Assembly: GCF_029168945.1 (NCBI RefSeq)
Contig: NC_083601.1
Span: 22,906,160 to 22,970,159, forward strand
DNA length: 64,000 nucleotides
Direction: 5' to 3'
Source: Cannabis sativa
Taxonomy: Eukaryota > Streptophyta > Magnoliopsida > Rosales > Cannabaceae
A program made the position numbers and the translations under genes. Positions 21,469 to 32,486 of this stretch are shown here, piece after piece (position 1 is the stretch's first letter; the number at the start of each line of letters is the position of its first letter). The notes under the pieces were generated by a model. The model saw only the letters and a list, made by a program, of their open reading frames with translations, was not told where the DNA came from and made no database searches.

Positions 21469-24400
21469 CTACTGCTGCCCCAACTGCTCCAGCTCTTTTA
21501 TCTTCTCTCGCATCTTATATTGCAAAGTAGCAGGAGCACAATCCAGTGGAGTTTCCCCTGAAACAAGACACAACTGATTAGAATCTCACCTTTTCCAAAA
21601 GCTAAAACTAGTAAGTAAATTTGACCTTTTCTGCCTCTTTGTAATAACAATGTTATTACAATGACCTCTATCACTACCAGTTAGCAACCTAAACTATACT
21701 TTTAAGAGGGTGAAATTTGATTGTTACCTTGAGCATTCTTGTAGTTCAGGTTGGCTCCACTGTCCATGAGGGAAAAAACTATCTCGGTTTGATTAAAAAC
21801 TGCCGCCTGCACCCCATTTATTCAGATATTAGTATCATTTACATTGAAACATAATAGATAATAGCCAAAACAGGCACCAAATGTAAAGAGGAATGTACCA
21901 AATGTAGCAAAGACAACCCTTGCTTGTCATGGTAATTAGCATCTACACCCTGACTTAGAAGCTTCTTGACCGCAGCAGTGTCACCATTCTTAATAGCTTC
22001 TCTCATTCCCTAAGCAATACATACAAACAATAGTACAAAGCAAAATATTACTTGTTGCAGTGAAAGCAAAATATCACTTTATCTAAACAATTCACAATCC
22101 ATACCTCTCCATTGACATCATAATCCATCTGAGATTTGTCTGACATACCATTGTATACTTGTCCTGGATTGAAAACTGAACTGCACAATAAGAAATCACA
22201 TATAGAATATGAGAGCCAGCTTCGGTGTGAAGCCATAATTCACATTGTTATAGCACAACAAAAGAGTCAAGAACAAACTGGCCCTTTTATTGAGGATTAT
22301 TGGCATCATTGCAAAATAATATTAGAGCTCTGGTAATCATTTATTCTTTAACAAGCAAGTAAACTGAAAGAGATTGTCAAAAGAAATACTATAATTTTTT
22401 TTATTTTTGGAAAAGAAAGGAAAGTTCATAAACCTTTATGTTCACCCAGATTTAAAAGACAAGTATCCTCCACGAGCCTCTCTAATTTGATTATATATTT
22501 TCTCGTTACAATTCAGGATTAAAACATGTACTAGTCAGAGAGAGAACGAAAACTAAAAATTAAAAATAAAATTAAGCCATTGAATGATGGAGAATCCATA
22601 AATTCACATTCTTTAATCATTCACTCTGCTAGGAAGAACAGATACCAGAATCAAAAAGCACCTGAGGGTCCCTACCTAGGCTTGCTATATGACGTGGAAC
22701 CTTTATTCTTGGATGCAGTTTCTGTTTTCTTCGGTTTAGGATTTGCCCGAGGGATAGATGTGGGTGAGGGTTTCTTCTGCCAATGAAACATAATTAAATC
22801 TAAAAGGTGCACACAGAATGCAATGGTTAGATCCAAGGAAACTGAACAATTTATACCGGCAGGGGAAGCACATCCACAGATGGGGCAGGAGCTTCACATA
22901 TACATAGAGGCATTCCACACTTGCACTCTATAATGCCTACTGCAGGTTGATGCTCTACAGTTGGCTCTGTCTTACTTTGTGTATCGTCAGCAATGCTTAA
23001 ACTAGAAACTGCATCTGTTATAGAATTAGCTTCATTTGGAGAAACCCGTACACTGCTTTGCCCTGGTCTGTATCAAAACCAAAAAACACATTCTTTTAAG
23101 TTTGATTAAAATAAAAAGTCAATGAGGGGAAAAAATTAAAGAAAAAACTCTTAAGCCAGGACGAACAAAATTATTTTCCAAACAATGAACAAGAAAGAAA
23201 AGGAAACAGAAGCTGAAAGCTCCTAGTACGTGCAAACACATCTTCCAAAAGAATACCACATTTTCCAAATATAGTAAGAAGCAGAAATAGAAGAGATTGT
23301 ACTGGAAATCTCCTTAAACTATGGTTTGTTTCCTCCTATTTTAACTTGGAACTTCAATTTAAAACTCCATAAATTTACATGCAATACACCATAAATCTCC
23401 ATGATACTACAAAATCTCTATATAAACCTGGACTGCATTCCTGAAAAAGTGGGTTGCTTGAAGGAAAGGGTTGCACTCTCATTTCAACCCGACATATTTA
23501 TGTAAGTGAGATTCTAAAGTGTCGTATTAAATAGCGCCATATAGCTGTATATATAATACATAAGGGAGGAAAGGCCGTTTAATATCACCACACCATACTC
23601 TAATACTCAAATTTCATAATAAATAAATTCCTAGAATCCTAGATTCTATAAATTTAATATGAAATTGGATTGAGTACCGCGAGGAGTTGTTAAAACAATC
23701 AGCACAAACTCTGACAGCCGATTGAATGCCAAACTGAGGTAAAGCCTGAGAAGTGCACAAAACAGAATATTCACCCCAAAATGAGATAAACTCCAGAGAA
23801 ACACAAAAGTTGGTAATGGATGAGTGGGCCATCACAAGAAGATTCACTTACCATTTGATTTGATGAATGTTCGTTACACAGTGTCCTCCCACAACATCGA
23901 CAATGGTGCTGCAAAAGAGAAACAGTAATGGAAACATTAACTAGGCTATGAGTTTTTGAGGAAAGACAAAAGCTCAATGTTTATTCTACTATCCAGCAGA
24001 ATATCTTATAACTTGAAAATGTAAAAAAAAAAAAAATAATCAACCAACAAAATTATAATGAATTGACTGCCTTTTCTATTCAAAAGGATCCATTAAGTTT
24101 ATGTTTTAAAAGAAAAAAGATCTATGAATTTTAGAGCTATTTATAGTCTGCCTGAAACTGAATTGTTCAGGGGAAACCTTCTATGAATAAGTGGGACTTG
24201 AGCACTCAAAAGTAGGATAGTGAATCACGAATCAGGATCACCCCAATTAATCTAGAATTGAACACAATGGCAACCCATCTTATATCTAATAGTGAGGTCA
24301 AAACGCATTCCATTTTCCAAGCCCAGACAAAATACCCAGTATTATCTCCCCTATAAAGATTGAAACAATACAAATTTCTCTCTTGGACCAACTAAAACAA

Positions 24401-24715
24401 ATCTCACCAAAATCACTATCAATTCAAAGCATCAACATTGCCAACTTAAAATCTAAAAAAAGCATCATTCAAGACTTTGGATTGGATAAGTCCACAAATA
24501 CTCCAATCGACACTAACTAAACACTACCATTGTTAAGGGCAATCGATGTTGGCAGAAAGCGTGATCAATTTACAATAATCAATTTCATATGTAATGGTGG
24601 AATTAAATACAAAATTAGATTGGGGATGAATTAAGGTTACCCGTCGCCTGAAGGTGTTGAAGCTGCATTTGCAGACATCGCAGCGCGCTGCTTCTTGGAA
24701 AGTTGGAGGCTCCAT
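21469..24715 (-). CDS. FYVE zinc-finger and ankyrin-repeat protein (9 exons, 288 aa)
   Basis: Exons, minus strand: 24715-24641, 23908-23852, 23745-23678, 23067-22857, 22776-22676, 22180-22105, 22009-21899, 21806-21728, 21557-21469. All introns are GT-AG, phases match and the total is 867 nt. Residues 12-62 form a FYVE domain: CDVC, RRRHHCRCCG, RVCADC. It binds phosphatidylinositol 3-phosphate on endosomes in this family; the sixth zinc ligand is His39 (CNEH). A second Cys cluster, CKCGMPLCIC (115-124), follows. A Lys/Pro linker leads to ankyrin repeats at about 197-280 (MREAIKNGDTAAVKKLLSQG; GETPLDCA), which bind protein partners. A role in endosomal/vacuolar trafficking is inferred. No lesion seen. 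Confidence 0.88.
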
Positions 24716-25171
24716 ATCGATTATCACATATACAGCTATAGAGATGTACGAGTATATAAATATATGCGATGTGTGCCAAAATATGTAATATGTATGGATA
24801 ATGGATGGATTGGGGTGTAGGGCAAAAGAGATGGAAGCAAAGAAGATCCAAGATGAGGAGAGAGGAGGGTTAGAATGATTTAAGAGTGTTGTGTTAATTT
24901 TGCAGATTGAAGTATAGTATGTGATGATGAATGATGATCATCAATTCATCATGTCAACACAGTCACCCAACTCTTTCTTTCTTCTTCATCCTCGAAGGCT
25001 CCAATGCCATACCCGTTTGGGTTCGGTTCGGGTGACCCGTATATCAACGCCCAAGGTACTGAATTAATAACAAATTATACTAGTTTTTCTAAAAAGTTTT
25101 CTTTTTTTTTCTTAAATTTGAAATAAAATAAAGAAGTGTTACCGTAAACTTTCTGTTACAATCACTTAGTT
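24716..25171. other. Upstream region of the FYVE/ankyrin gene
   Basis: Holds the 5' leader and presumed promoter of the minus-strand gene. The leader near 24740-24850 is purine-rich when read on the minus strand. I could not identify a convincing TATA box. Beyond 25000 the sequence becomes ordinary AT-rich spacer. Confidence 0.5.
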
Positions 25172-25260
25172 AGGGTTGGCCCTAGGCATACCATCTATAT
25201 TTATAGTAACGGCCCAAATTTTTTTTTGCCTATGGCCCATTTCAACTCAGGGCTGGTCCT
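25172..25260. mobile_element. Short MITE-like element with GGCCCT ends
   Basis: Bounded by AGGGTTGGCCCT and AGGGCTGGTCCT, imperfect inverses of each other, with GGCCCA/TGGCCCAT inside. Comparable GGGCC-ended short elements are common in plants. About 89 bp; no clear target duplication seen. Confidence 0.4.
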
Positions 25261-25320
25261 GCTCTTAGTTAACCTCTGCGCCTGAAAATATATGTTGTAA
25301 TATTTTTTTTATAAAATTTT

Positions 25321-25539
25321 TTTCACGACGGTGTTTGTTATGCTTACATCATCATCCCTGTAAATTTTTGAAAATTTTCGAATAGTTTACAGTGCCGAAA
25401 ATACGTTTGAAGGTTTTTGAACAAGCGTGGTAAATTGGAATATCAGAAACTCTATTTTCGGTACAGTAAACTATTCGGAATTTTTCAAAAATTTACAAGG
25501 ATGATATTGTAACTATAACGAATATCTTTACACGTGAAA
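25321..25539. mobile_element. Foldback element with about 85-bp imperfect arms
   Basis: The arm at 25321-25405 (TTTCACG...TCATCCCTGTAAATTTTTGA) is the reverse complement, with several mismatches, of 25452-25539 (...TTCAAAAATTTACAAGGATGA...CGTGAAA). A loop of about 45 bp separates them. RNA from either strand would fold into a long hairpin. It has no coding capacity. Confidence 0.78.
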
Positions 25540-26251
25540 GTTGACTAAAAGGTTAAAATTAAAATTCATGCAGGTAAGATCAATATTGACTTTATTTTGA
25601 ATTTGTATGAACTATAGCTCATCATTTGCAAATGGCATATCTTTTTAGTTCAAATTTTCTTTGATATAAACTCTTTTTTCTTCTTTTGAGTTTATTTCTA
25701 ATTTTAGTGTTGAAATTGTTTTACGATTGATATTATCTCAATTGGGTTATCCAAGCTTATCGAGTACAATAGTCTTCGAGCCTTTACAATTTTACTTGTT
25801 TGACTTTGAATTCAATGATAAGTTTATGTGTATGTCTTGTTATTGTTTGCCTTCGAGTTCCTCTTCTAATTTTTTTATGTCATGTTTTTACTTTATTGTT
25901 TGCTTTTAGGGGCCTTCTGAATAGTTTCTTGTAGGTGAGTCCAAAGGTAGCTTTTGATCACCGTCGAGTCCTTTATATGTCATAGATAGTTTGTTTTCAT
26001 ATGGTTGCTTTGCCGACACTAACCAGCTTTAACTTTATTTTTCTCTCATAAGACTCGAGGATCATAATTATTAATTTTGTATTTCAACAATACTAATTAA
26101 CATCACATACAGGGTAATATATCCTATTTACTTCTTCTCCCTTAGCTACCTTTTCTCTTCTCTTTAGAGCCAAATACACACTTTATGCTTTGATTATGAA
26201 TTCGTGTGGGTATTTGATTCTATTATACTAAAAGGTATTACACTTAAAAAT
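25540..26251. other. AT-rich spacer
   Basis: No gene, repeat boundary or RNA recognised. One open frame of about 60 codons at 25727-25909 is low-complexity and probably chance. Confidence 0.55.
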
Positions 26252-26259
26252 ATTTATCT

Positions 26260-27473
26260 TAGGGGTGTACATCAAACCGCTCAAACCGCCCGCACCGCAA
26301 AAAAAATGCGGTTTGAAATTCTTCGCGGTGCGGTTGCGGTTTGAATTTTTCCCAAACCGCGCGGTGCGGTGCGGTTTGCGGTTTTGAATTATTAAACCGC
26401 GATTCAAACCGCACCGCACCGCATCTTTTAAAATTTCAATTTTTATATTTATTTTATTAAGCCCATACATATGAGCCCAACCCAAGCTTATAAATCTTAG
26501 GGCAAAAATTACATAGTCATAAGCTTTAATCTCTTTTTTGCAAATACGGCTATTGCATGTGAGCATGGTATCTCATCTAGTTGGAACCTACAGTGCATGT
26601 TCTTTCCAATATGTTGATTGTGAAATCACCTTTTTCTTGCACCTTTACTTGGGACGGGATTGTTGTGATTGCGATGACCTGTTTTTTTTTTTTGTTTTGA
26701 AATATAAGATATGTGTTAGAAATAGGTTTTTGATCATGATCAAGAAACGGGTTTTTTTTTTTAATAAATGTTGTTTTCTATGATTTAGTTATTGTACACA
26801 GTATTTCATTGCTTTAAGCGAGTTGTCTTCATACTTTTTATCCTCTTTCCATTGCCCTCCATATTTGATCACACACATTATTGAGTCCATACTGTACACG
26901 TATTTTAAATATTGTTAGTTAAAAATTACAATGTATTAAGAAACTGGTTTTCTTATTTTTTTGTTTTGTTTTTATTTGTTTTAAAATTATATGTGTTTGT
27001 TTCCCTATATATTTCGAAATAGGTTTCCAACATTACTTTATATTTTGTTTATTTTTAATCTATTGATGTAAGTATGTTAGTTGTACATTTATATTGTTGT
27101 TAGAACTTAATTAGTTTCAAGTTTGTTATTTTGATTTAAGTGTGTTGTTGAAACTTTAAAAAGATTATTGATTTATTGTTGTTGTTATAACTTTTATTAG
27201 TCTCAAGTTTGTTGTATTTTCTTAAGTGTTTTGGAATAATTATATTAATGATAGTTTAACTATTTTATGATTATTTCAAAAAAAAAAATTGTGATAGTTC
27301 AAACCGCATAAACCGCAAAAACCGCACCGCACCGCATCATTTTTTGCGGTGCGGTTTTTGCGGTTTTTAGTATCGCGGTGCGGGTGCGGTTTGAAAAATT
27401 AGAAAAACCGCATGTGCGGGTTGGTTTGAAAAAATGGTTAAAAACCGCACAACCCGCACCGCGAACACCCCTA
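26260..27473. mobile_element. Non-autonomous hAT transposon (1214 bp)
   Basis: Ends TAGGGGTGTAC and GAACACCCCTA are inverted. The 8-bp flanks ATTTATCT (26252-26259) and GTTTATCT (27474-27481) match at seven positions, the target length expected for hAT. Both subterminal regions (26270-26430 and 27298-27465) are packed with GCGGTGCGGT/ACCGCACCGC on both strands, typical of transposase-binding subterminal repeats. The AT-rich interior has no transposase, so mobility would depend on another copy. Confidence 0.88.
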
Positions 27474-27481
27474 GTTTATCT

Positions 27482-28108
27482 CATCTTGGTTCAACCCAAC
27501 TTTATGTTGTTCCCATAGGATTGTGTGTTAGATATGAGCTTAGAAGAATAGTATTCGTTAGAATGGGTGCCAGCAATGGCGGTGCTGATGTGAGTTTTAT
27601 CTTCTGGGAAAAATCTAGCTACTCCGACATTACAATTACACCTAGCCTTTCAAAATGAGCATCATCAAAAATTCAAGGATTATAAATTGAAAATGATATC
27701 TTGTTACTTTTGGTGTGCCCAACAAACTCTCTAACGGATGACATTATATTTCGCATATCCCAAAGCTGTTTAAAAGTAAAGCAATATAGCAAGGGAATAG
27801 AAGACTTACTCAAATAAATAATTACTTGAGCAACAAAGGATAACTCGCTAATAGAACACTGAATATTACACCCAAATCAACAAAAAGTGAGGAATCGCAA
27901 CAGAGAGACCATGAATCACAGCATAAAAGCTGAAAGATCAAAGAGAATAGATGAGGTAATAATTCAATAGCAATATAGGGTTTGAGGGTTTGAGATTTAG
28001 AAAAAGAAATTATAAATGATTATCCTATATAATCACGATTGGTTGCTCATCCTCTTGGGGTTAGTTATTTTATTGAGAATTTTCAGAGATTGTGTTTCCG
28101 GTTAGGTT
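27482..28108. other. Spacer
   Basis: No gene seen. A 74-codon frame at 27434-27658 starts inside the hAT end and has no recognisable domain. Confidence 0.5.
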
Positions 28109-28373
28109 TATACGATTAAAATTTAAAAGTAATATTAATTTATTTAAAAATTAATATTAAAATACATCTTCATAAAAAAAATTATTATTTTTGAATAGAA
28201 AATTATTTTAAAAAAAAAGTTACCCATAAATTTCTCATAAACCCGATTAAAATTTAAAAATAATATTAATTTTTAAATAAATTAATATTAAAATACATCT
28301 TAATAAAAAAAAAATTATTATTTTTGAATAGAAAATTATTTTTAAAAAAAGTTACCCATGAATTTCTCATAAA
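28109..28373. repeat. Tandem duplication of about 132 bp
   Basis: 28109-28240 and 28241-28373 share the series GATTAAAATTTAAAA, AATACATCTT, AATAGAAAATTATTTT, GTTACCCAT and TTTCTCATAAA with few differences. AT-rich and non-coding. Confidence 0.8.
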
Positions 28374-28424
28374 CCAAGAATTCAGTTATATAGGCACACT
28401 TTATATATAATAGATATATATAAA

Positions 28425-29056
28425 TCTTTATATAATAAAAGTGACTATTTAATAGCAATTCTTGGTTTAATAGTATATTCCCTTTTTATTCTATTAAATT
28501 TAACTGCACTTTAACTCTAACTTTAGTTTTATAAAATATACATTAAACCCCTAAAATATAAACTAAACCCTTCAAAACCCTAACTCTTTCAAGCCATGAA
28601 CTACCCAAGAAAGCTACTCTCCCAAGCCGTCGACTAGAATTATGTGCTCTAATTCTGCAGTCTCCTCCCAATCCAAGCACCGGTACACCATCACTTCGCT
28701 CTATAAAAATGGTATCGCTACAGAAATATCATCACTTTGCTCCACGGGGATGGTATCGCTCTAGAAAATCTCTAATTACCAACCATGGTGACAAAGGTGG
28801 AACATCCTTTAACCTTTCCAGAAGAGTCCATGTGTGGTGACAGTTTTAAGTGGCTGGTGTACCGTAAATGGCCTAATAGTAATGTTCTTACTATAATATA
28901 TTTACTATAATCATATATTAGCATTTAGCAAGATGAGTTGAGGTCATTCTTTAAAAAGAAATAATAATCTTTCATTTACTACATTTGAAATATTCATCTT
29001 CAAACTAATAATAATGTGCCTATAATAAATATGTATATATTATTTTTTTTAAAATA

Positions 29057-29105
<49 letters not shown>

Positions 29106-29661
29106 GATAAGATATATATTATTAGAATTTGAAACCATACCACTAACAATTCTATTTAAAAATGAATTTTTTTTGTTTTATTTATTATTAATATATACAT
29201 ATTATTTATTCTGTAATATGGTTACATTTAAGAAAAAAAATATCATTAGGATTTAAAAACCCTATACAACATAGGATTTAAAAATATTATTGAAAGAAAA
29301 AATTTAATTTTATTTATTATGATATATATTCATTGATTATATTTTACAAGTAAAATATGTGAATGATAGTGATTTTAAATATAGTGGCCACTACAGTTGA
29401 GATACATCTATTTTGATTATAGTGTGAATACAGATAAGATACAATAATAACAACAATTTTAAATATATAATATTTTTTTATAATAAATTTATTTACAATA
29501 ATTTTATTTTTCTAAGTACAAATAATGAAGATTTAGTAATATAATTACTCATATTACTAAAAAAATATTATATTAAAAATATTAAAATTTAAAATTTGAT
29601 AATTTTATCATTAATTATCAATAAACTAAATATGACTGCATGCGAGCAAAGCGCAAATTAG
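28425..29661 (+). mobile_element. Helitron-like element, + strand
   Basis: The 5' end A/TCTTTATATAATAAAAGTG...TTCTTGGTTTAA matches in style the 5' end of the better-supported minus-strand Helitron at 31343. The proposed 3' end is a short stem (TGCG...CGCA, 29641-29654) then TTAG before T at 29662. The terminus is TTAG, not the usual CTAG, so this boundary is weaker. A more GC-balanced stretch at 28560-28880 differs from its AT-rich surroundings and could be captured sequence. No Rep/helicase. Confidence 0.5.
29058..29105. repeat. (ATT)n microsatellite
   Basis: About 16 uninterrupted ATT triplets, inside the Helitron-like element. Confidence 0.95.
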
Positions 29662-29921
29662 TTTCTAATTAATTAATATTACTTGAACGATTTACGTATT
29701 ATATAAATCCCCCGTACATAAATTTAAATATTGTGCTAGAGGAGTACTTTTTAAAAAATATATATGAATTAAGCAATTTAATCATAAATTTTATAATTCA
29801 TTAATTGCGTGATTTATTAATATGCACCAAAACTATATATTTTTTATATATAAAAATAGTCTTTTTTTTTTTTTGAGATAAAATGGTGACATTTTATAAA
29901 AGAGATGAATAATATGTAATG

Positions 29922-29957
<36 letters not shown>
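29922..29957. repeat. (TA)n microsatellite
   Basis: About 18 uninterrupted TA dinucleotides in AT-rich spacer (29662-30130) that holds no gene I can see. Confidence 0.95.
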
Positions 29958-29963
<6 letters not shown>

Positions 29964-30130
29964 CAAATTAATAATAATGATTGAGCCCATTTAAAATATG
30001 TACCATTTTTTTTATCTTTTTTCTTTACAAAAATATGTCTTAATTTAATTAATTATGATTAATTAAATAATTTATTTCGTTATTATGTGTCATTATTTTA
30101 AATATATTATTACTTTATATAAATTATCTC

Positions 30131-31680
30131 ACTTTACATAATAATAATTATCATATATATTATTTTTTAACATTTTTTTTGTTAAAAAATTACAATTTAG
30201 GTTAGTGCGGTGATTTTTATGTGAATTTCAAAATAGATTTTGATTGTGAGTGATATAGATTGCTTCATTAATTTCTATATGAGTTGCTATATGAATTTTG
30301 GTAAAAACAAATTACTTTATTATATAAAAATGAAATAACAATAATAATAAATAATAATACACTTCAAATAAAAATAATGTGCTACTGGACTCCTCATAAA
30401 ATAGGAATTAATATACTTTATTCATTTATTTATTTTTAAAACAAGTGATTAAAATTTATTATTAATAATAACACCATCTCACTTTACATAATAATAATTA
30501 CCATATATATATACTAGGTGATTGTTACGTGCCAAGCCACGTAGTGTTAGTTTTATTTAATATTTTAGTTTCTTATTTGAATTAATAATTAAAATAGTAT
30601 AATTATTTGAACGATTTGTTTTATAAAAATAAAATATGTGTTAGTATATTTAGTAATAAGTAAAATATAGTTATGTTATAATAATGTATGTTATTAATAG
30701 TAAAATGTACATTAATCTTCTAATTGAAAAAAGTTCTATTATCTCATTTCATATTTAATAATAGCTACACAACTATATATTTATAGACTTTCACATTCTT
30801 TGCAAATTACTAATAAGCACCAATAATATTTTCATATTCTAATATTTTTTAACCTTCTCCTCTTAGTGGTAAAATTAAAAATAAAACTAAAAATAAGCAC
30901 AAACATATAAGGTAAATACTAATTACAGCCCATTTTATCTTTTTTTTTATTATTATTTTTTTAAGCCCAAGCCCAAAAATCTCTAAGCCAACACAATCAA
31001 TCATCTTTTATATTATCTTTTCTAAATATTTTATCTATATTTTTCTTCTTTAAAAAATAAATAAAAAAATTATTAATATTCTCCCAAGATAGGTTTGTTA
31101 GAGAGATATGTGGCTAAGATGATTTTTTTTTAATTTAAAAAGAGATTATTAATATTTAAAAGATTGTTTATTTAAAAGATTGTTTAATTTTTTGGGTTTA
31201 ATTATTGGGTTTATTTTTTAACGGTAGATCAAACCTAATCGTTAAATTTAACAGAATATTCTTTTATTTTTAAGTATATTCTGTTAAACCAAGAATGTTA
31301 AACCAAGAAATGCCGTTAGATAGACACTTTTAATATATAAAGATATATATTATTTTTTAACAATTTTTTTAAAATTTTAAATTTAGGTCACTCCAGTGAT
31401 TTTTATATGGATCGCAATATAGATTTTGATTGTGATGTAGATTGTTCCATTAATTGCTATGTGAGTTGCTATATGAATTTTCGTAAAAAATAAACAAAAA
31501 ATAATTTAATATATAAAAATGAAATAATAATAAAAATAAATAATAATACACTTTAAATAAAAATAGTGTTATTGGATTCCTCATAAGATAGGAATTAATA
31601 ACCTTTATTCATTTATTTATTTTTAAAACAAGTGATTAATAAATTTATTATTAATAATAATTATTAATAATAAATTTCAA
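30131..31680. repeat. Tandem duplication of about 350 bp, second copy split by a Helitron
   Basis: Unit 1 (30131-30480) opens ACTTTACATAATAATAATTA. Unit 2 opens identically at 30481, is interrupted at about 30513, resumes at about 31344 with TATTTTTTAACA, and follows unit 1 through GTGATTTTTATATG-like, TAGATTTTGATTGTG, GAGTTGCTATATGAATTTT and AAAACAAGTGATTAA to about 31680. Unit 1 therefore preserves the pre-insertion site. Confidence 0.85.
30514..31343 (-). mobile_element. Non-autonomous Helitron (830 bp)
   Basis: Read on the minus strand it starts TCTTTATATATTAAAAGTG after an A and ends with a hairpin (ACGTG...CACGT) followed 9 bp later by CTAG and then T. Insertion between A and T without duplication, the TC start and the hairpin plus CTAG end are Helitron hallmarks. 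The tandem copy at 30131-30480 lacks it. It contains two TTCTTGGTTTAACA-type repeats near its 5' end and no gene. Confidence 0.88.
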
Positions 31681-31707
31681 TTGATATTATGAATATAATA
31701 GATTGAA

Positions 31708-32060
31708 TTAACAGAAACAGTGACAAACAGGACCACCTTCATTTTTACATATACCTCCTCTACAAGGCCCCTTTTTACACTCGACGTCACATTTAGTGGG
31801 ATTTGAGTCTGAATGAGGACATAAATCTGGACGCTTTGTGCTCTTGCAACATGAAAGGAGCATAGAAGAATCTTGTCCTAGAGTACCATTGAAGCCTACA
31901 AAAACAAAATATATAGTATGAGTAATAATAATAATGACAAATATGATTTCAATAATGCAAAAGGAACAATATAAAAAATATGTATATATTGAGACCAACC
32001 AAAGGAAGAAATGAGAATCCCCACAAGAAGAAGAATAGAAACAATTTGAACTTTGGCCAT
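31708..32060 (-). CDS. Secreted defensin-like cysteine-rich peptide (2 exons, 82 aa)
   Basis: Exon 1 is 32060-32000, the intron 31999-31896 (GT-AG) and exon 2 31895-31708, 249 nt in frame. Exon 1 encodes MAKVQIVSILLLVGILISSF, a signal peptide; the intron just after it is the usual defensin-like gene layout. The mature part has ten Cys. It includes C-x3-C (CDVEC), C-x-C (CHC) and a GxC...C gamma-core-like stretch, the pattern of the CS-alpha-beta fold. Such peptides act in the apoplast in defence or in reproductive signalling; which applies is unknown. The closest neighbours are transposons and I saw no second copy. The reading frame is intact. Confidence 0.85.
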
Positions 32061-32486
32061 TCTTCTTATTAATTATTTTCTCTCTTTTTGTTTTAGTTTT
32101 ATGAAAATATGTTAGCTACCAAAGAGTCTTATATACAGTTTGAAGAGATGATATTAATTAATTAAAATTTATTTTTTCTCTTATTTCTTTAATTTTTGCC
32201 ATAATTAGTGATATATGAATTTAAGTTTTGTTACAATATTGTTGGAGAATATATGATATATGATTTTCTTAATATATACTTTTTATAATTTTAGTATAAT
32301 ATGTTTATTGATTAGGAGGAGTTTTAGGAATTTAATTAGTTTGAGAAACAATTTGTATATACCAAATATAGATGATATGAAGTGATTGGAGAAATCTTTT
32401 AATAAATAAATTTCATATAGATGATATGAGAAATCTTTTAATTAATAAATTTAAAAATACAAGATAATATGTTTTCTATATATAAT
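32061..32486. other. Promoter region of the defensin-like gene
   Basis: Upstream of the minus-strand start. TATATA-rich sequence about 50-75 bp upstream (near 32110-32135, minus-strand reading) could serve as a TATA box. The rest is AT-rich with a short repeat (GATGATATGA near 32372 and 32413). Confidence 0.4.

Noticed and set aside
26270..26430. CRISPR-like or CpG-island repeat cluster
   Set aside because: The repeats are overlapping decamers in both orientations inside a hAT element with inverted ends and an 8-bp duplication; this is also a plant nuclear sequence.
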